A stretch of 22,831 nt of DNA from positions 1 through 22,831 of the forward strand of contig JAEDMC010000021.1 of the NCBI GenBank assembly GCA_016303225.1, given 5' to 3'. This document shows positions 1 to 7,532 of the stretch, piece after piece. The DNA comes from Kiritimatiellia bacterium (GTDB taxonomy: Bacteria; Verrucomicrobiota; Kiritimatiellia; RFP12; UBA1067). Numbering within the stretch: position 1 is the stretch's first letter; each line of letters opens with the position of its first letter. Both the position numbers and the translations under genes were made by a program. The notes under the pieces are model-generated. The model did not search any database and had not been told where the DNA came from. It saw only the letters and a list, made by a program, of their open reading frames with translations.

Positions 1-2
1 AT

Positions 3-36
3 GAGCAAAACCCCAGCAACCGCTGGGTTTTTGCTC
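3..36. terminator. Bidirectional rho-independent-type terminator
   Basis: A 15-bp inverted repeat with one mismatch has arms at 3-17 and 22-36 around the loop AACC. The right arm carries a run of five T on the plus strand. The left arm reads as T-rich on the minus strand, so the hairpin could stop transcription in both directions. It probably closes a gene lying before the window. Confidence 0.65.
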
Positions 37-37
37 G

Positions 38-252
38 CGAACGTGGAAAGTCGGGCTAGAACGCGATAAATTCGGGAAAGAAGCCGTCGCGGTGACCGAA
101 GCGAGCTTTCCGCCAGGTGCCGTCATCGCCAGAAAAATCGAAAAAGAGGAATCGGACGCACGATTGAAGATGCGATGAATGCGCCTGAAGCGCCACGTCC
201 GCATTCCGTGAGGATGGACGGGCATGAGTCAGCGCCAATCTAAATCACCGTG
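38..252. other. Intergenic stretch with a doubtful minus-strand ORF
   Basis: This gap before lysS holds no gene I can recognise. On the minus strand a frame opens at a TTG near 238 and runs 60 codons to a TAG at 56-58, just before the terminator at 3-36. Its last 25 or so residues, rich in W, F, R and D (TWRKARFGHRDGFFPEF), read like a real protein C-terminus. The first half is low-quality, with no ribosome-binding site or ATG. It could be the tail of a decayed gene or chance. A short inverted repeat, GAATGCG/CGCATTC, also lies at about 178-207. Confidence 0.3.
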
Positions 253-313
253 CGGATTACAAATGCCTCGCGCGTCTCGGATGCGCCGAGCCGCGCGGGG
301 CATTTGTAATCCG
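253..313. repeat. Long hairpin element upstream of lysS
   Basis: The arms at 253-274 and 292-313 pair over 22 bp, starting CGGATTACAAATGCC. One position (268 with 298) is a G-U wobble on the plus-strand RNA. The interior adds a second 5-bp stem (276-280 with 286-290) around the loop ATGCG. It is far longer than a terminator stem and has no T-tract after it. It could be a dispersed palindromic element of REP or MITE type, or an RNA structure. Only one copy is visible in this window. Confidence 0.7.
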
Positions 314-354
314 TGTGTATTATCTGACGGACTGACGGTATGGGCGCGGCATTA

Positions 355-363
355 TGATATAAT
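355..363 (+). promoter_or_regulatory. Extended -10 promoter of lysS
   Basis: TGATATAAT is a perfect -10 box (358-363) preceded by the TGn extension. No -35 box is visible at the expected distance. Transcription should start near 369-372, which is at or next to the ATG at 373, so the mRNA is predicted to be leaderless or nearly so. The same motif occurs before queD, tgt, manA and kdgK in this window. Confidence 0.7.
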
Positions 364-372
364 ATGCACACT

Positions 373-1827
373 ATGGCACAGGAAACGAATGAGTATCGTG
401 AGCAGCGTCTTCAGTCGATGAAGACGCTGAAGGAAATGGGCTACGAGCCGTATGGCTGCAAGTACGACCACGAGGACCTCGTGAAGGTACGAGCCGCGTT
501 TGAGGAGAACAAGGCCGTGCGTGTCGCGGGACGCCTGCTGATGATCCGCCGCATGGGCAAGATGAACTTCTGCACCATGAACGACGGGACGGCTCGGTTC
601 CAGCTCATCTTCAAGCGCGACGAGCTTTCCGAAACTGCGTTCGCGGCGTTCAAGCAGCTGAACCTCGGCGACATCATCGGCGCGGAAGGAACTCTTTTCA
701 CGACGCAGAAGGGAGAGAAGTCGCTGATCGTCAAGGAATGGACGATGCTCGCGAAGGCGCTCGAGCAGCCGCCGGAGAAGTTCCACGGCCTCGCCGACGA
801 AGAGGCGTGCTACCGCCGCCGCTACGTCGATCTCATGACGAACGACGAGACGCGCGCGCGCTTCTTCACGCGGTCGAAGTTGCTCGCTGAGATCCGCAAG
901 TACCTGTGGTTCAAGGGCTTCACCGAAGTCGAGACACCGATTCTGCAGAACCAGGCCGGTGGTGCGGCGGCAAAGCCGTTCTTCTCGCACTTCAACGCGC
1001 TCGACCAGGACTGCGTGATGCGCATCGCGCCGGAGTTGTACCTGAAGCGGCTGCTCGTCGGCGGCATGAACAAGGTGTTCGAGCTCGGCAAGGACTTCCG
1101 CAACGAGGGCATCGACCGCACGCACAACCCCGAGTTCACCGTGTGCGAGATCTACGAGGCCTACGGCGACCGCACGTCGATGGAGGCGATCATGGAGGGA
1201 CTCCTCCCGCACCTCTGCGACACGGTGATCGGCAAGCGCGAGATCGAGTACGGCGAGTCGAAGACCGTCATCAACTTCAATCCGCCCTACCGCCGCGTCG
1301 AGTACAAGACGCTCGTGAAGGAACTGATGGGCGACGACTGGTTCGAGCTCGACTTCGCGACGCAGCTCGAAAAGGCCAAGGTGAAAGGCAAGGAGACGGA
1401 CACCAACCTCGAGCTGGACGGCGTCACCACCGAGCTCATGCTCACGCACGAGGTCTACGACAAGCTCATCGAGAAAAACCTGATGCAGCCGACGTTCGTG
1501 ACGAGGCTTCCGCACGAGTTCGTTCCGCTCGCCAAGACCTGCAAGGACGATCCGTCCTTGGTCGACGTCTTCGAGTTCGTCGTCGCCGGACGCGAGCTCT
1601 GTCCCGGTTACACCGAGCAGAACGATCCGCTCGAACAGCGCAAGGCGCTCGAGAACCAGGCGGGCGAAGATACCGAGAAGATCGACGAGGACTTCATCAG
1701 CGCGCTCGAGTGTGGCATGCCCCCGACGGGTGGCCTCGGCTTCGGCGTCGACCGTCTTGTCATGTTCCTCACCGGCTGTGACTCGATCCGCGACGTCGTT
1801 CTCTTCCCGCAGCTGAAGAAGGCTTGA
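373..1827 (+). CDS. lysS: Lysyl-tRNA synthetase, class II
   Basis: This enzyme charges tRNA-Lys with lysine using ATP, in the cytoplasm. The 484 residues match the usual bacterial LysS length. An N-terminal OB-fold anticodon-binding domain (about residues 40-150) is followed by the class II catalytic core. Visible signatures are the GGAAAKPF segment, the motif 2 region (GKDFRNEGIDRTHNPEFT) and motif 3 near the C-terminus (GLGFGVDRLVMFLTG). The start is placed at the ATG at 373. An in-frame ATG at 364 directly abuts the -10 box and would lie upstream of the expected transcription start. No Shine-Dalgarno site precedes either, fitting leaderless translation. The M20 peptidase gene follows after 8 bases, so the two probably form one operon. 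Confidence 0.96.
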   Translation: MAQETNEYREQRLQSMKTLKEMGYEPYGCKYDHEDLVKVRAAFEENKAVRVAGRLLMIRRMGKMNFCTMNDGTARFQLIFKRDELSETAFAAFKQLNLGDIIGAEGTLFTTQKGEKSLIVKEWTMLAKALEQPPEKFHGLADEEACYRRRYVDLMTNDETRARFFTRSKLLAEIRKYLWFKGFTEVETPILQNQAGGAAAKPFFSHFNALDQDCVMRIAPELYLKRLLVGGMNKVFELGKDFRNEGIDRTHNPEFTVCEIYEAYGDRTSMEAIMEGLLPHLCDTVIGKREIEYGESKTVINFNPPYRRVEYKTLVKELMGDDWFELDFATQLEKAKVKGKETDTNLELDGVTTELMLTHEVYDKLIEKNLMQPTFVTRLPHEFVPLAKTCKDDPSLVDVFEFVVAGRELCPGYTEQNDPLEQRKALENQAGEDTEKIDEDFISALECGMPPTGGLGFGVDRLVMFLTGCDSIRDVVLFPQLKKA

Positions 1828-1835
1828 GATGGCCG

Positions 1836-3269
1836 ATGGAGACTATGAGCGCCGAGACAAGCGATTGGCTGAAATCAAGCGATTCGAAGGACTACTTCGA
1901 GCTCTTGAAGTTTCCCACGGTCGGAGCGCAGAAGGAAAACCTGAGGGACTGCGTCCAATGCGCGACGTGGTTGAAAAAATGGCTCAAGTCGATCGGGGCT
2001 GAGGCGGAACTGATTGTTCCGTCTCAGGGAACAGGGATCAGGGATCAGGGATCAGGTGATGGTGGATTCGCCTTATCCGTTCCTGTCGTCTATGGCGAGA
2101 TCAAGGGCCAGGAGGGGGCGACGACGGTGCTCCTTTACGGACACTATGACGTGCAGCCTGCCGATCCGCTTGAGGAGTGGAAAACCCCGCCGTTCGAGCC
2201 GACGCTCAAAGACGATGGCCGAGTCTATTGTCGCGGCGCGCAGGACGACAAGGGCCAGTTCTTCGCGTTCCTCTGCGGCTTGAGGGAACTTCTAAATACA
2301 GAGACACAGAGACACAGAGATAAAAACATAAATCTCAAGATTCTCCTTGATAGTCAAGAAGAGTCGGGAAGTGTCGGGCTGTTCAAGCTGCTGGAAGGCC
2401 GCGAGTTCCGCAAGCGTCTTTCGGCGGACGTGATGCTGGTGTGCGACACGTCGGCCGCGGCTGACCTGCGGCCGGCCATTGTCGCGGGGCTTCGCGGCGT
2501 CAACCACTTCACCGTCACGCTGACGGCGGCGAACCGTGACCTGCACAGCGGCGAATACGGCGGCATTGCGCCGAACGCCGCACAGGGCATGGCGGAGCTT
2601 ATGGCGTCCTTGCATAATCCCGACGGATCGATCGCCGTCTCGGGGTTTCGCGACGGCATCGAACCGCCGAGCCACGAGGAGCTGGAGGCGGCTGAAGCCG
2701 GCTTCGCGACCGAGGAGATGTACGCGAAGGACATCGGCACGGAACCGTGCGGCGGACAGCGCGGCAAGACCATCGTTCAGCGCAACTGCTTCGAGCCTAC
2801 GATTGAGGTGAACGGCATCCATTCCGGCTACGGCGGGCCCGGTTCCAAGACGGTCATTCCCTGCCAGGCGATTGCCAAACTCTCGACGCGACTCGTGCCG
2901 GGGCAGAGTCCGTCCCGGACCTTTGACGCGATCAAGCGCCACCTGAAGGACCATTGTCCGCGCGGCATGTCCGTCGAGCTGTCGGAACTCACGGGTGACG
3001 CGGCGGGCTTCCGCCTGCCGCTCGGTTCGCCGCTTTTCCGGCTGGCGGAAGACGTCCTCAAGGAGTTGGATCCGCGCGGGGCGGTGTTCCAGTGGGACGG
3101 CGCATCCATCCCCGTCGTCTCGGCGCTCCGCGAGGCGTCCGGCGCCGCGCCGCTCCTCGTCGGCTGGGGACAGCCGCAGGACTGCATCCATTCGCCGAAT
3201 GAAAGCTATTCCATTCGCCAGTTCCAGACGGCGAAGGAATGGGCGAAGAAGATCCTCTCGGCACTCTAG
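1836..3269 (+). CDS. M20 family metallo-dipeptidase
   Basis: This is a di-zinc peptidase of the M20/ArgE-DapE-carnosinase group, about 477 residues, probably cytoplasmic and cleaving dipeptides. Metal-binding motifs are in order: H103 and D105 in LLYGHYDVQP, bridging D137 in RGAQDDKG, the catalytic EE pair at 175-176 in DSQEESGS, D204 in VCDTSA, and a final His near the C-terminus in CIHSPNES. A dimerisation (lid) domain sits in the middle. The ATG at 1836 is chosen, and another in frame at 1845 is equally possible. Two short repeat arrays lie inside the frame, (CAGGGAT)n at about residues 64-75 and an 8-mer array giving NTETQRHRD at about 154-162. Both lie in linkers outside the metal motifs. 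Substrate specificity cannot be read from sequence. Confidence 0.9.
   Translation: METMSAETSDWLKSSDSKDYFELLKFPTVGAQKENLRDCVQCATWLKKWLKSIGAEAELIVPSQGTGIRDQGSGDGGFALSVPVVYGEIKGQEGATTVLLYGHYDVQPADPLEEWKTPPFEPTLKDDGRVYCRGAQDDKGQFFAFLCGLRELLNTETQRHRDKNINLKILLDSQEESGSVGLFKLLEGREFRKRLSADVMLVCDTSAAADLRPAIVAGLRGVNHFTVTLTAANRDLHSGEYGGIAPNAAQGMAELMASLHNPDGSIAVSGFRDGIEPPSHEELEAAEAGFATEEMYAKDIGTEPCGGQRGKTIVQRNCFEPTIEVNGIHSGYGGPGSKTVIPCQAIAKLSTRLVPGQSPSRTFDAIKRHLKDHCPRGMSVELSELTGDAAGFRLPLGSPLFRLAEDVLKELDPRGAVFQWDGASIPVVSALREASGAAPLLVGWGQPQDCIHSPNESYSIRQFQTAKEWAKKILSAL
2025..2059. repeat. Heptamer array (CAGGGAT)5 inside the M20 gene
   Basis: Five units of seven bases occur, one CAGGGAA, three CAGGGAT and a degenerate CAGGTGA. 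The array is read in frame as a Gly/Asp/Gln/Arg-rich loop between the first helices and the metal-binding core of the peptidase. Confidence 0.85.
2298..2321. repeat. Octamer array (ACAGAGAC)3 inside the M20 gene
   Basis: Three 8-base units total 24 bp, which keeps the frame. They encode TETQRHRD just before the strand that leads to the EE catalytic motif. The A-rich continuation (taaaaacataaat) is compositionally unlike the GC-rich gene around it, so the insert probably extends to about 2290-2335. Confidence 0.75.
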
Positions 3270-3278
3270 TCGTTATCA

Positions 3279-3301
3279 CAGCCGGCGAATGAGGGCCGCT
3301 G
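3279..3301. terminator. Weak hairpin between convergent genes
   Basis: CAGC-GGC type arms with one bulged base face each other across the 36-bp gap between the M20 gene (plus) and the nusG-like gene (minus). No good T-tract follows on either strand, so its role as a shared terminator is tentative. Confidence 0.3.
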
Positions 3302-3305
3302 ACTC

Positions 3306-3818
3306 TTACAGCTTCTGCAGGTCGGTGGGCGAAACCGCCGCCTCCAGGGCCCGGCCCAGGATGTCTACCGTCAAAATGAGCGTCGCCGCGCCGCCCTTGC
3401 GCTGAACCTGTCCCTCCAAGCCACGCAACGGACCCGAAACGACCTTCACCCGCTCGCCCGGCTCGAACGTCTCGACAACCCGCATGTCCGTCGACAGACG
3501 ACTCGCATGCTCCACCTGCCGAAGCTGATGGATCATCCGCCGCGGATTGTCCACCTCAATCGTCCGCACGACCTGCTTCGTCTCCAAAACCCGAAAGCGC
3601 TCTTCCGGAAAAAGCCGCGCGAAAACATACCCCGGGAAGACCGGCAGATGCCGGACCACCCGCCGCCGCTGCACCTTCGACACCTTCCGGACCAGCGGCA
3701 GGTAATGAAAGACGCGCAGGCAGGAGAGGAAGTCATCAACCTTCTTCTCCGTCCGCGGCTTCACGTGCAGCACGTACCACGTCCGCCGCCGCGGCAGATT
3801 CTCGTCCTCAACGTCCAT
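3306..3818 (-). CDS. NusG/UpxY/RfaH-type transcription antiterminator
   Basis: This is a 170-residue NusG paralogue. The NGN domain (about residues 13-105) opens with WYVLHVKPRTEKK and contains the family hallmark FPGYVFA at 61-67. A KOW domain follows at about 120-150 (FEPGERVKVVSGPLRGLEG). Paralogues of this kind (RfaH, UpxY) bind elongating RNA polymerase and promote read-through of long polysaccharide operons. It is the last gene of the minus-strand nucleotide-sugar cluster, whereas UpxY usually leads its operon. The ATG at 3818 is chosen because the conserved N-terminus begins just after it; the frame is open further upstream to 3908. No clear ribosome-binding site is visible. It is not the housekeeping NusG, since no secE or rpl genes lie nearby. 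Confidence 0.85.
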   Translation of the reverse strand: MDVEDENLPRRRTWYVLHVKPRTEKKVDDFLSCLRVFHYLPLVRKVSKVQRRRVVRHLPVFPGYVFARLFPEERFRVLETKQVVRTIEVDNPRRMIHQLRQVEHASRLSTDMRVVETFEPGERVKVVSGPLRGLEGQVQRKGGAATLILTVDILGRALEAAVSPTDLQKL

Positions 3819-3840
3819 TGAATGCGCAAAGCGTTTCGAA

Positions 3841-3927
3841 TTACCCTTGGGGATTGCCGATGTCGAGGTAATCGAAGATCTTCGCATCGAGGAGATAGCG
3901 CCCGGCAACCGGGATGATCGCCGTCAT
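3841..3927 (-). pseudogene. 28-codon remnant resembling galU-type nucleotidyltransferase
   Basis: A tiny frame begins one codon after the fcl stop and ends in TAA. Its peptide starts TAIIPVAG, like the N-terminus of sugar-nucleotide transferases. It then reads GRYLLDAKIFDYL, which resembles the GRYVL...IFD segment near the C-terminus of GalU/GtaB, and ends DIGNPQG, like the final xDxGNKxGY segment. This pattern suggests a UTP-glucose-1-phosphate uridylyltransferase gene reduced by internal deletion to its ends. The setting agrees, because GalU makes the UDP-glucose that the neighbouring Ugd consumes. A chance small ORF or a real micropeptide cannot be excluded. Confidence 0.4.
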
Positions 3928-3930
3928 GGC

Positions 3931-4875
3931 TCAGCGTCCCCCGAGACGGACCGTGCCCGCGGCGACTTCCGCACGATAGCTCGCGACGGTCATCTCCAGG
4001 CCCTGCTTGAGGTCGATCTCCGGCTTCCAGCCGAGCGAACGGATCAGTGCCGTGTCGCACAGCTTGCGCGGCGTGCCGTCCGGCTTCGTCGCGTCCCACT
4101 CGATCTTCGCCGTCGAGCCCGTCGCCGCCTTTACCGCCTCGGCGAGCTCGCGGATCGTCACCTCCTCGCCCGAACCGACGTTCATCAGGTCCGGCGGATT
4201 CTCCAGCGACAGCGCGAAGAGGCAGGCGGACGCCAGATCGTCCACGTGCAGGAACTCGCGGATTGCCGCGCCCGTGCCCCAGAGCGGGACGACGTCCTTC
4301 ATCGTCTCGAACTTGCGGATAAGAGTCGGCAGGACGTGTCCGTGGACGATGTCATAGTTGTCTCCGGGACCGTACAGGTTCGTCGGCATCAGCGAGTGAT
4401 AGAGCAGGCCGCGCTCGCGGCGGAGGAACTCGCAGAGCTTCAGCCCGGAGATCTTCGCAAGGGCATAGCCCTCGTTCGTCTTCTCGAGTTCGCTCGTCAG
4501 CAGCGCGCTCTCTGGAATCGGCTGCGGCGCCATCCGCGGATAGATGCAGGTGGAGCCGAGGAAGAGGAGGCGCTTCACACCAGCCTCCGCGGCGCTCCAC
4601 ACCGTGTTCATCGCGATCATTTCGTTTTCGTAGAGGAACTTCGAGTTCGCCGCGCTGTTCGCGCCGATGCCGCCGACGCGTGCCGCGGCAATGATCGCGA
4701 CATCCGGCTTCTCGGCCTGGTAGAACTCGCGCACCGCCTTGGGATCGATGAGGTCCAGCTCCAGGTGCGTCCGCACGATGATGTTTTCGTATCCGGCCTT
4801 CTCCAGCGCACGGCAGATGGCGCTTCCCACCATGCCCCTGTGTCCGGCCACAAATATTCTATCTTTTCTTTGCAT
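3931..4875 (-). CDS. fcl: GDP-L-fucose synthase
   Basis: This bifunctional epimerase/reductase turns GDP-4-keto-6-deoxymannose into GDP-L-fucose with NADPH. It is a short-chain dehydrogenase fold of 314 residues, the usual length. The nucleotide-binding loop GHRGMVG is at 11-17. The catalytic triad is visible as S108 in LGSTCIYP with Y137 and K141 in GYALAKISG. It directly follows gmd, whose product is its substrate, after an 84-bp gap filled by a repeat array. GGAAT about 10 bases before the ATG may serve as a weak ribosome-binding site. Confidence 0.95.
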   Translation of the reverse strand: MQRKDRIFVAGHRGMVGSAICRALEKAGYENIIVRTHLELDLIDPKAVREFYQAEKPDVAIIAAARVGGIGANSAANSKFLYENEMIAMNTVWSAAEAGVKRLLFLGSTCIYPRMAPQPIPESALLTSELEKTNEGYALAKISGLKLCEFLRRERGLLYHSLMPTNLYGPGDNYDIVHGHVLPTLIRKFETMKDVVPLWGTGAAIREFLHVDDLASACLFALSLENPPDLMNVGSGEEVTIRELAEAVKAATGSTAKIEWDATKPDGTPRKLCDTALIRSLGWKPEIDLKQGLEMTVASYRAEVAAGTVRLGGR

Positions 4876-4889
4876 AAATCATTCCATTT

Positions 4890-4964
4890 TAGGTGCTAGG
4901 TTTTAGGTGCTAGGTCTTAGGTGCAGGTGCACCTTCCAACCTACATCTCCAGTCTACACCTACT
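4890..4964. repeat. Double heptamer array filling the gmd-fcl gap
   Basis: From 4890 to 4931 the plus strand reads heptamers of the form TAGGTGC, TAGGTTT and TAGGTCT. From about 4935 to 4964 a second set runs in the opposite orientation (minus strand TAGGTGT, AGATGTA, GGTTGGA). The two sets meet at the palindrome GGTGCACC (4926-4933). The minus-strand end supplies the TAG stop codon of gmd. The whole array sits between the coding ends of gmd and fcl. Confidence 0.85.
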
Positions 4965-6048
4965 TGACAACGCCTTTTTCGAGGTACTCGGCGAGGTTCA
5001 TGCGAATGTGCTCTTCGGCACGCTCGACGGCGACCTGCTCCATGTCGTGCTTGACCATGATGGCGACGAGCTCCTCGAAGGACGTCTTCGTCGGATTCCA
5101 CCCGAGCTCCGCCTTCGCCTTCGTGGGATCGCCCCAGAGGTTCACGACGTCCGTCGGACGATAGAAGTCCGGCGAGACCTCGACGAGGCACTTGCCCGTC
5201 TTCTTGTCATAGCCCTTCTCGTCCATCCCTTCGCCGCGGAACTCCAGCTCGATGCCCGCGTGCTTGAACGCGAGGAGCGCGAACTCGCGCACCGAATGCT
5301 GCACGCCCGTCGCGATCACGAAGTCCTCCGGCTGGTCATGCTGCAGGATGAGCCACATGCATTCGACGTAGTCCTTCGCATAGCCCCAGTCGCGGAGCGA
5401 GGAAAGATTGCCGAGGTAGAGCTTCTCCTGCTTGCCCTGCGCGATGCGCGCGGCCGCAAGCGTGATCTTGCGCGTCACGAACGTCTCGCCGCGGCGCTCC
5501 GACTCGTGGTTGAAGAGAATGCCCGAGCACGCGAACATGCCGTAGGCCTCGCGGTACTCCTTGACGATCCAGTAGCCGTACTGCTTGGCGACGGCATAGG
5601 GCGAATACGGATGGAACGGAGTCTTCTCGTTCTGCGGCACTTCCTCGACCTTGCCGTAAAGCTCGCTCGTCGAGGCCTGGTAGATGCGGCACGTCTTCGC
5701 GAGTCCGCACAGGCGCACCGCCTCCAGCACGCGGAGGACGCCTGTCGCCACCACGTCCGCCGTATACTCCGGGACGTCGAACGACACCTGTACGTGGCTC
5801 TGCGCCGCGAGGTTGTAAATCTCGTCCGGACGCACCGTCGCCACCAGCGCGAAGATGGACGAGCTGTCGCTCAGGTCGCCATAGTGGAGGTGGAAGCCCG
5901 GCTGTCCCTCGAGATGCGCGATGCGCTCGCGGTAGTCGACCGAGCTACGGCGAATCATGCCGTGAACCTCGTAGCCCTTCGAGAGGAGGAGCTCCGCGAG
6001 GTAGCTGCCATCCTGTCCGGTAACGCCTGTGATGAGTGCTTTCTTCAT
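4960..6048 (-). CDS. gmd: GDP-mannose 4,6-dehydratase
   Basis: This enzyme converts GDP-D-mannose to GDP-4-keto-6-deoxy-D-mannose with bound NADP, the first committed step to GDP-L-fucose. The 362 residues match the family. The Rossmann motif GVTGQDGSYLAELLL opens the protein (8-22). The active site is seen in QASTSELYGK (T127, E129) and in Y151/K155 of YSPYAVAKQYGYW. FNHESERRGETFVTRK is a typical family segment. It starts 3 bases after the ugd stop, with AGGAAAA as a plausible ribosome-binding site, so the two genes are co-transcribed. Its TAG stop is the first codon of the repeat array that follows. Confidence 0.97.
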   Translation of the reverse strand: MKKALITGVTGQDGSYLAELLLSKGYEVHGMIRRSSVDYRERIAHLEGQPGFHLHYGDLSDSSSIFALVATVRPDEIYNLAAQSHVQVSFDVPEYTADVVATGVLRVLEAVRLCGLAKTCRIYQASTSELYGKVEEVPQNEKTPFHPYSPYAVAKQYGYWIVKEYREAYGMFACSGILFNHESERRGETFVTRKITLAAARIAQGKQEKLYLGNLSSLRDWGYAKDYVECMWLILQHDQPEDFVIATGVQHSVREFALLAFKHAGIELEFRGEGMDEKGYDKKTGKCLVEVSPDFYRPTDVVNLWGDPTKAKAELGWNPTKTSFEELVAIMVKHDMEQVAVERAEEHIRMNLAEYLEKGVVK

Positions 6049-6051
6049 TGT

Positions 6052-7428
6052 TTATTTTCCTATGTTCAGAACCGTGAAACCAATCTTTCGGAGTTTGTCC
6101 GCATCGAGACAATTGCGTGTGTCGAAAACCAACGCCGGCTTGCGCATCGACTTGTAGAGCTTCGTCCAGTCGAGCGCCGGATACTCCGACCAGTCCGTCA
6201 TCAGCAGGATCGCATCCGCGTCCTTGGCCGCGACGTAGGGGTCGGAGGTGTAGGTTGGAGGTGTAGGTGTACAAAGGAGGTCTTCCAGATCTTTCTTGGC
6301 GTTCGGGATGGCTTTTGGATCGGTGATGGACAGGCAGACGTGCTCGTCGTTGAGGAGGCGGGCGACGGTGCCGGCGGGGGTTTCGCGCGTATCGCCGGTG
6401 TCGGCCTTGAACGCGAAGCCAAACATCGCGATCTTCTTGTTCGCGAGCGTGTTGAACATCGCGCGGAAGAGGCGGCTGACGATGCGCTCCTGCTGGTGGT
6501 CGTTCATCTTGATGACGCCCATCCAGTATTCCGCCGCAGTGTGGAGTCCGAACGTCTCGCAGAGATAGACGAGGTTGAGGACGTCCTTCTTGAAGCAGCT
6601 GCCGCCGAAGCCGGGACCGGCCTTGAGGAACTTCGGGCCGATGCGGCGGTCCGCGCCGATGACGCGCGCGACCTCGTCCACGTCCGCCCCCGTCGCCTCG
6701 CAGAGTCCGGCGATCGCGTTGATGGAGCTGACGCGCTGCGCGAGAAAGGCGTTCGCGGCGAGCTTGGTGAGCTCGGCCGACCAGACATTGGTCGTCAGGA
6801 CGCGCTCCCGCGGCACCCACTTGCCGCCCTTGCCGCAGTAGACCTTGACGAGCTCGTCGACGGCCGCATCGCCGGACGGCGTCTTCGCGCCGCCGATCAG
6901 GACGCGGTCAGGCGTCAGCAGGTCCTTGATGGCCGTGCCTTCGGCGAGGAACTCCGGATTCGAGAGGACCTCGAAATGGTATTTCTCGTGCGTGTTCAGG
7001 ATCGCCGACATCGCCGCGGCGGTGCGGACGGGCAGGGTGGACTTCTCGACGACGATCTTGTCGCCATTCGCCCACTTCGCGACGTTGCGCGCAGTCGCCT
7101 CCCAGTACTGGAGGTCGCTGGCGCGTCCCGCGCCCTTACCGAACATCTTGGTCGGGGTGTTGACGCCGACGAAGATGATGTCACAGTCCTGCACGGCCTT
7201 CTTGATGTCCGTCGAGAAAAAGAGGTTCTTGCCGCGGACTTCCTTCACGACGTCGACCAAGCCCGGTTCAAAGATCGGCAGCGCGTAGTTCTTCGAGTTC
7301 CACGCCGCGATGCGGGACTTGTTGATGTCGACGACGATGACCTTGCGATCGGGATTCATCTTCGCAATGACGGCCATGGTCGGTCCGCCGATGTATCCCG
7401 CGCCGATGCAGACTATGTTTTTGTTCAT
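6052..7428 (-). CDS. ugd: UDP-glucose 6-dehydrogenase, eukaryotic type
   Basis: This enzyme oxidises UDP-glucose to UDP-glucuronate with two NAD+, feeding surface polysaccharide. Its 458 residues resemble animal UGDH more than the common bacterial Ugd. Near-identical blocks include CIGAGYIGGPT, the segment AAWNS..LPIFEPGL, GKNLFFSTDI, LSNPEFLAEGTAIKDL and the catalytic GFGGSCFKKDVLNLVYLCE with Cys279. FGFAFKADTGDTRE follows in the C-terminal domain. A repeat-derived peptide rich in Thr and Pro (about residues 386-396) sits in the loop before DPYVAAKDAD, at a place where the animal enzyme simply has a short strand. Its ATG is the end of a heptamer array (7426-7460). It lies upstream of gmd and fcl in one operon. 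Confidence 0.95.
   Translation of the reverse strand: MNKNIVCIGAGYIGGPTMAVIAKMNPDRKVIVVDINKSRIAAWNSKNYALPIFEPGLVDVVKEVRGKNLFFSTDIKKAVQDCDIIFVGVNTPTKMFGKGAGRASDLQYWEATARNVAKWANGDKIVVEKSTLPVRTAAAMSAILNTHEKYHFEVLSNPEFLAEGTAIKDLLTPDRVLIGGAKTPSGDAAVDELVKVYCGKGGKWVPRERVLTTNVWSAELTKLAANAFLAQRVSSINAIAGLCEATGADVDEVARVIGADRRIGPKFLKAGPGFGGSCFKKDVLNLVYLCETFGLHTAAEYWMGVIKMNDHQQERIVSRLFRAMFNTLANKKIAMFGFAFKADTGDTRETPAGTVARLLNDEHVCLSITDPKAIPNAKKDLEDLLCTPTPPTYTSDPYVAAKDADAILLMTDWSEYPALDWTKLYKSMRKPALVFDTRNCLDADKLRKIGFTVLNIGK
6241..6275. repeat. Repeat array with 13-bp (7+6) period inside ugd
   Basis: The plus strand reads GGAGGTGTAGGTT, then GGAGGTGTAGGTG, then a degenerate copy ending GGAGGTC. It is translated in frame on the minus strand as a Thr/Pro/Tyr loop in the C-terminal domain of the dehydrogenase, after the catalytic core. 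Confidence 0.75.
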
Positions 7429-7460
7429 AAGAAGTTAGCAGTTAGAATGATGAATGTAGA
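7426..7460. repeat. Heptamer array ending in the ugd start codon
   Basis: On the minus strand five units, TCTACAT, TCATCAT, TCTAACT, GCTAACT and TCTTATG, run directly into ugd. The ATG is the last three bases of the final unit. The remainder of the 104-bp manA-ugd gap (7461-7532) shows no gene or clear terminator. Confidence 0.7.
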
Positions 7461-7532
7461 GAAGTATCCGTCGGAGGGATTGCCCAGCAGGCCCGCGCGC
7501 GCAAAGCTTCTCGTGCGTATCTTTTCCACAGG

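Noticed and set aside
364..372. lysS start at the ATG at 364
   Set aside because: It directly follows the -10 box, so it would lie upstream of the expected transcription start. The ATG at 373 is more likely, though the difference is only three residues.
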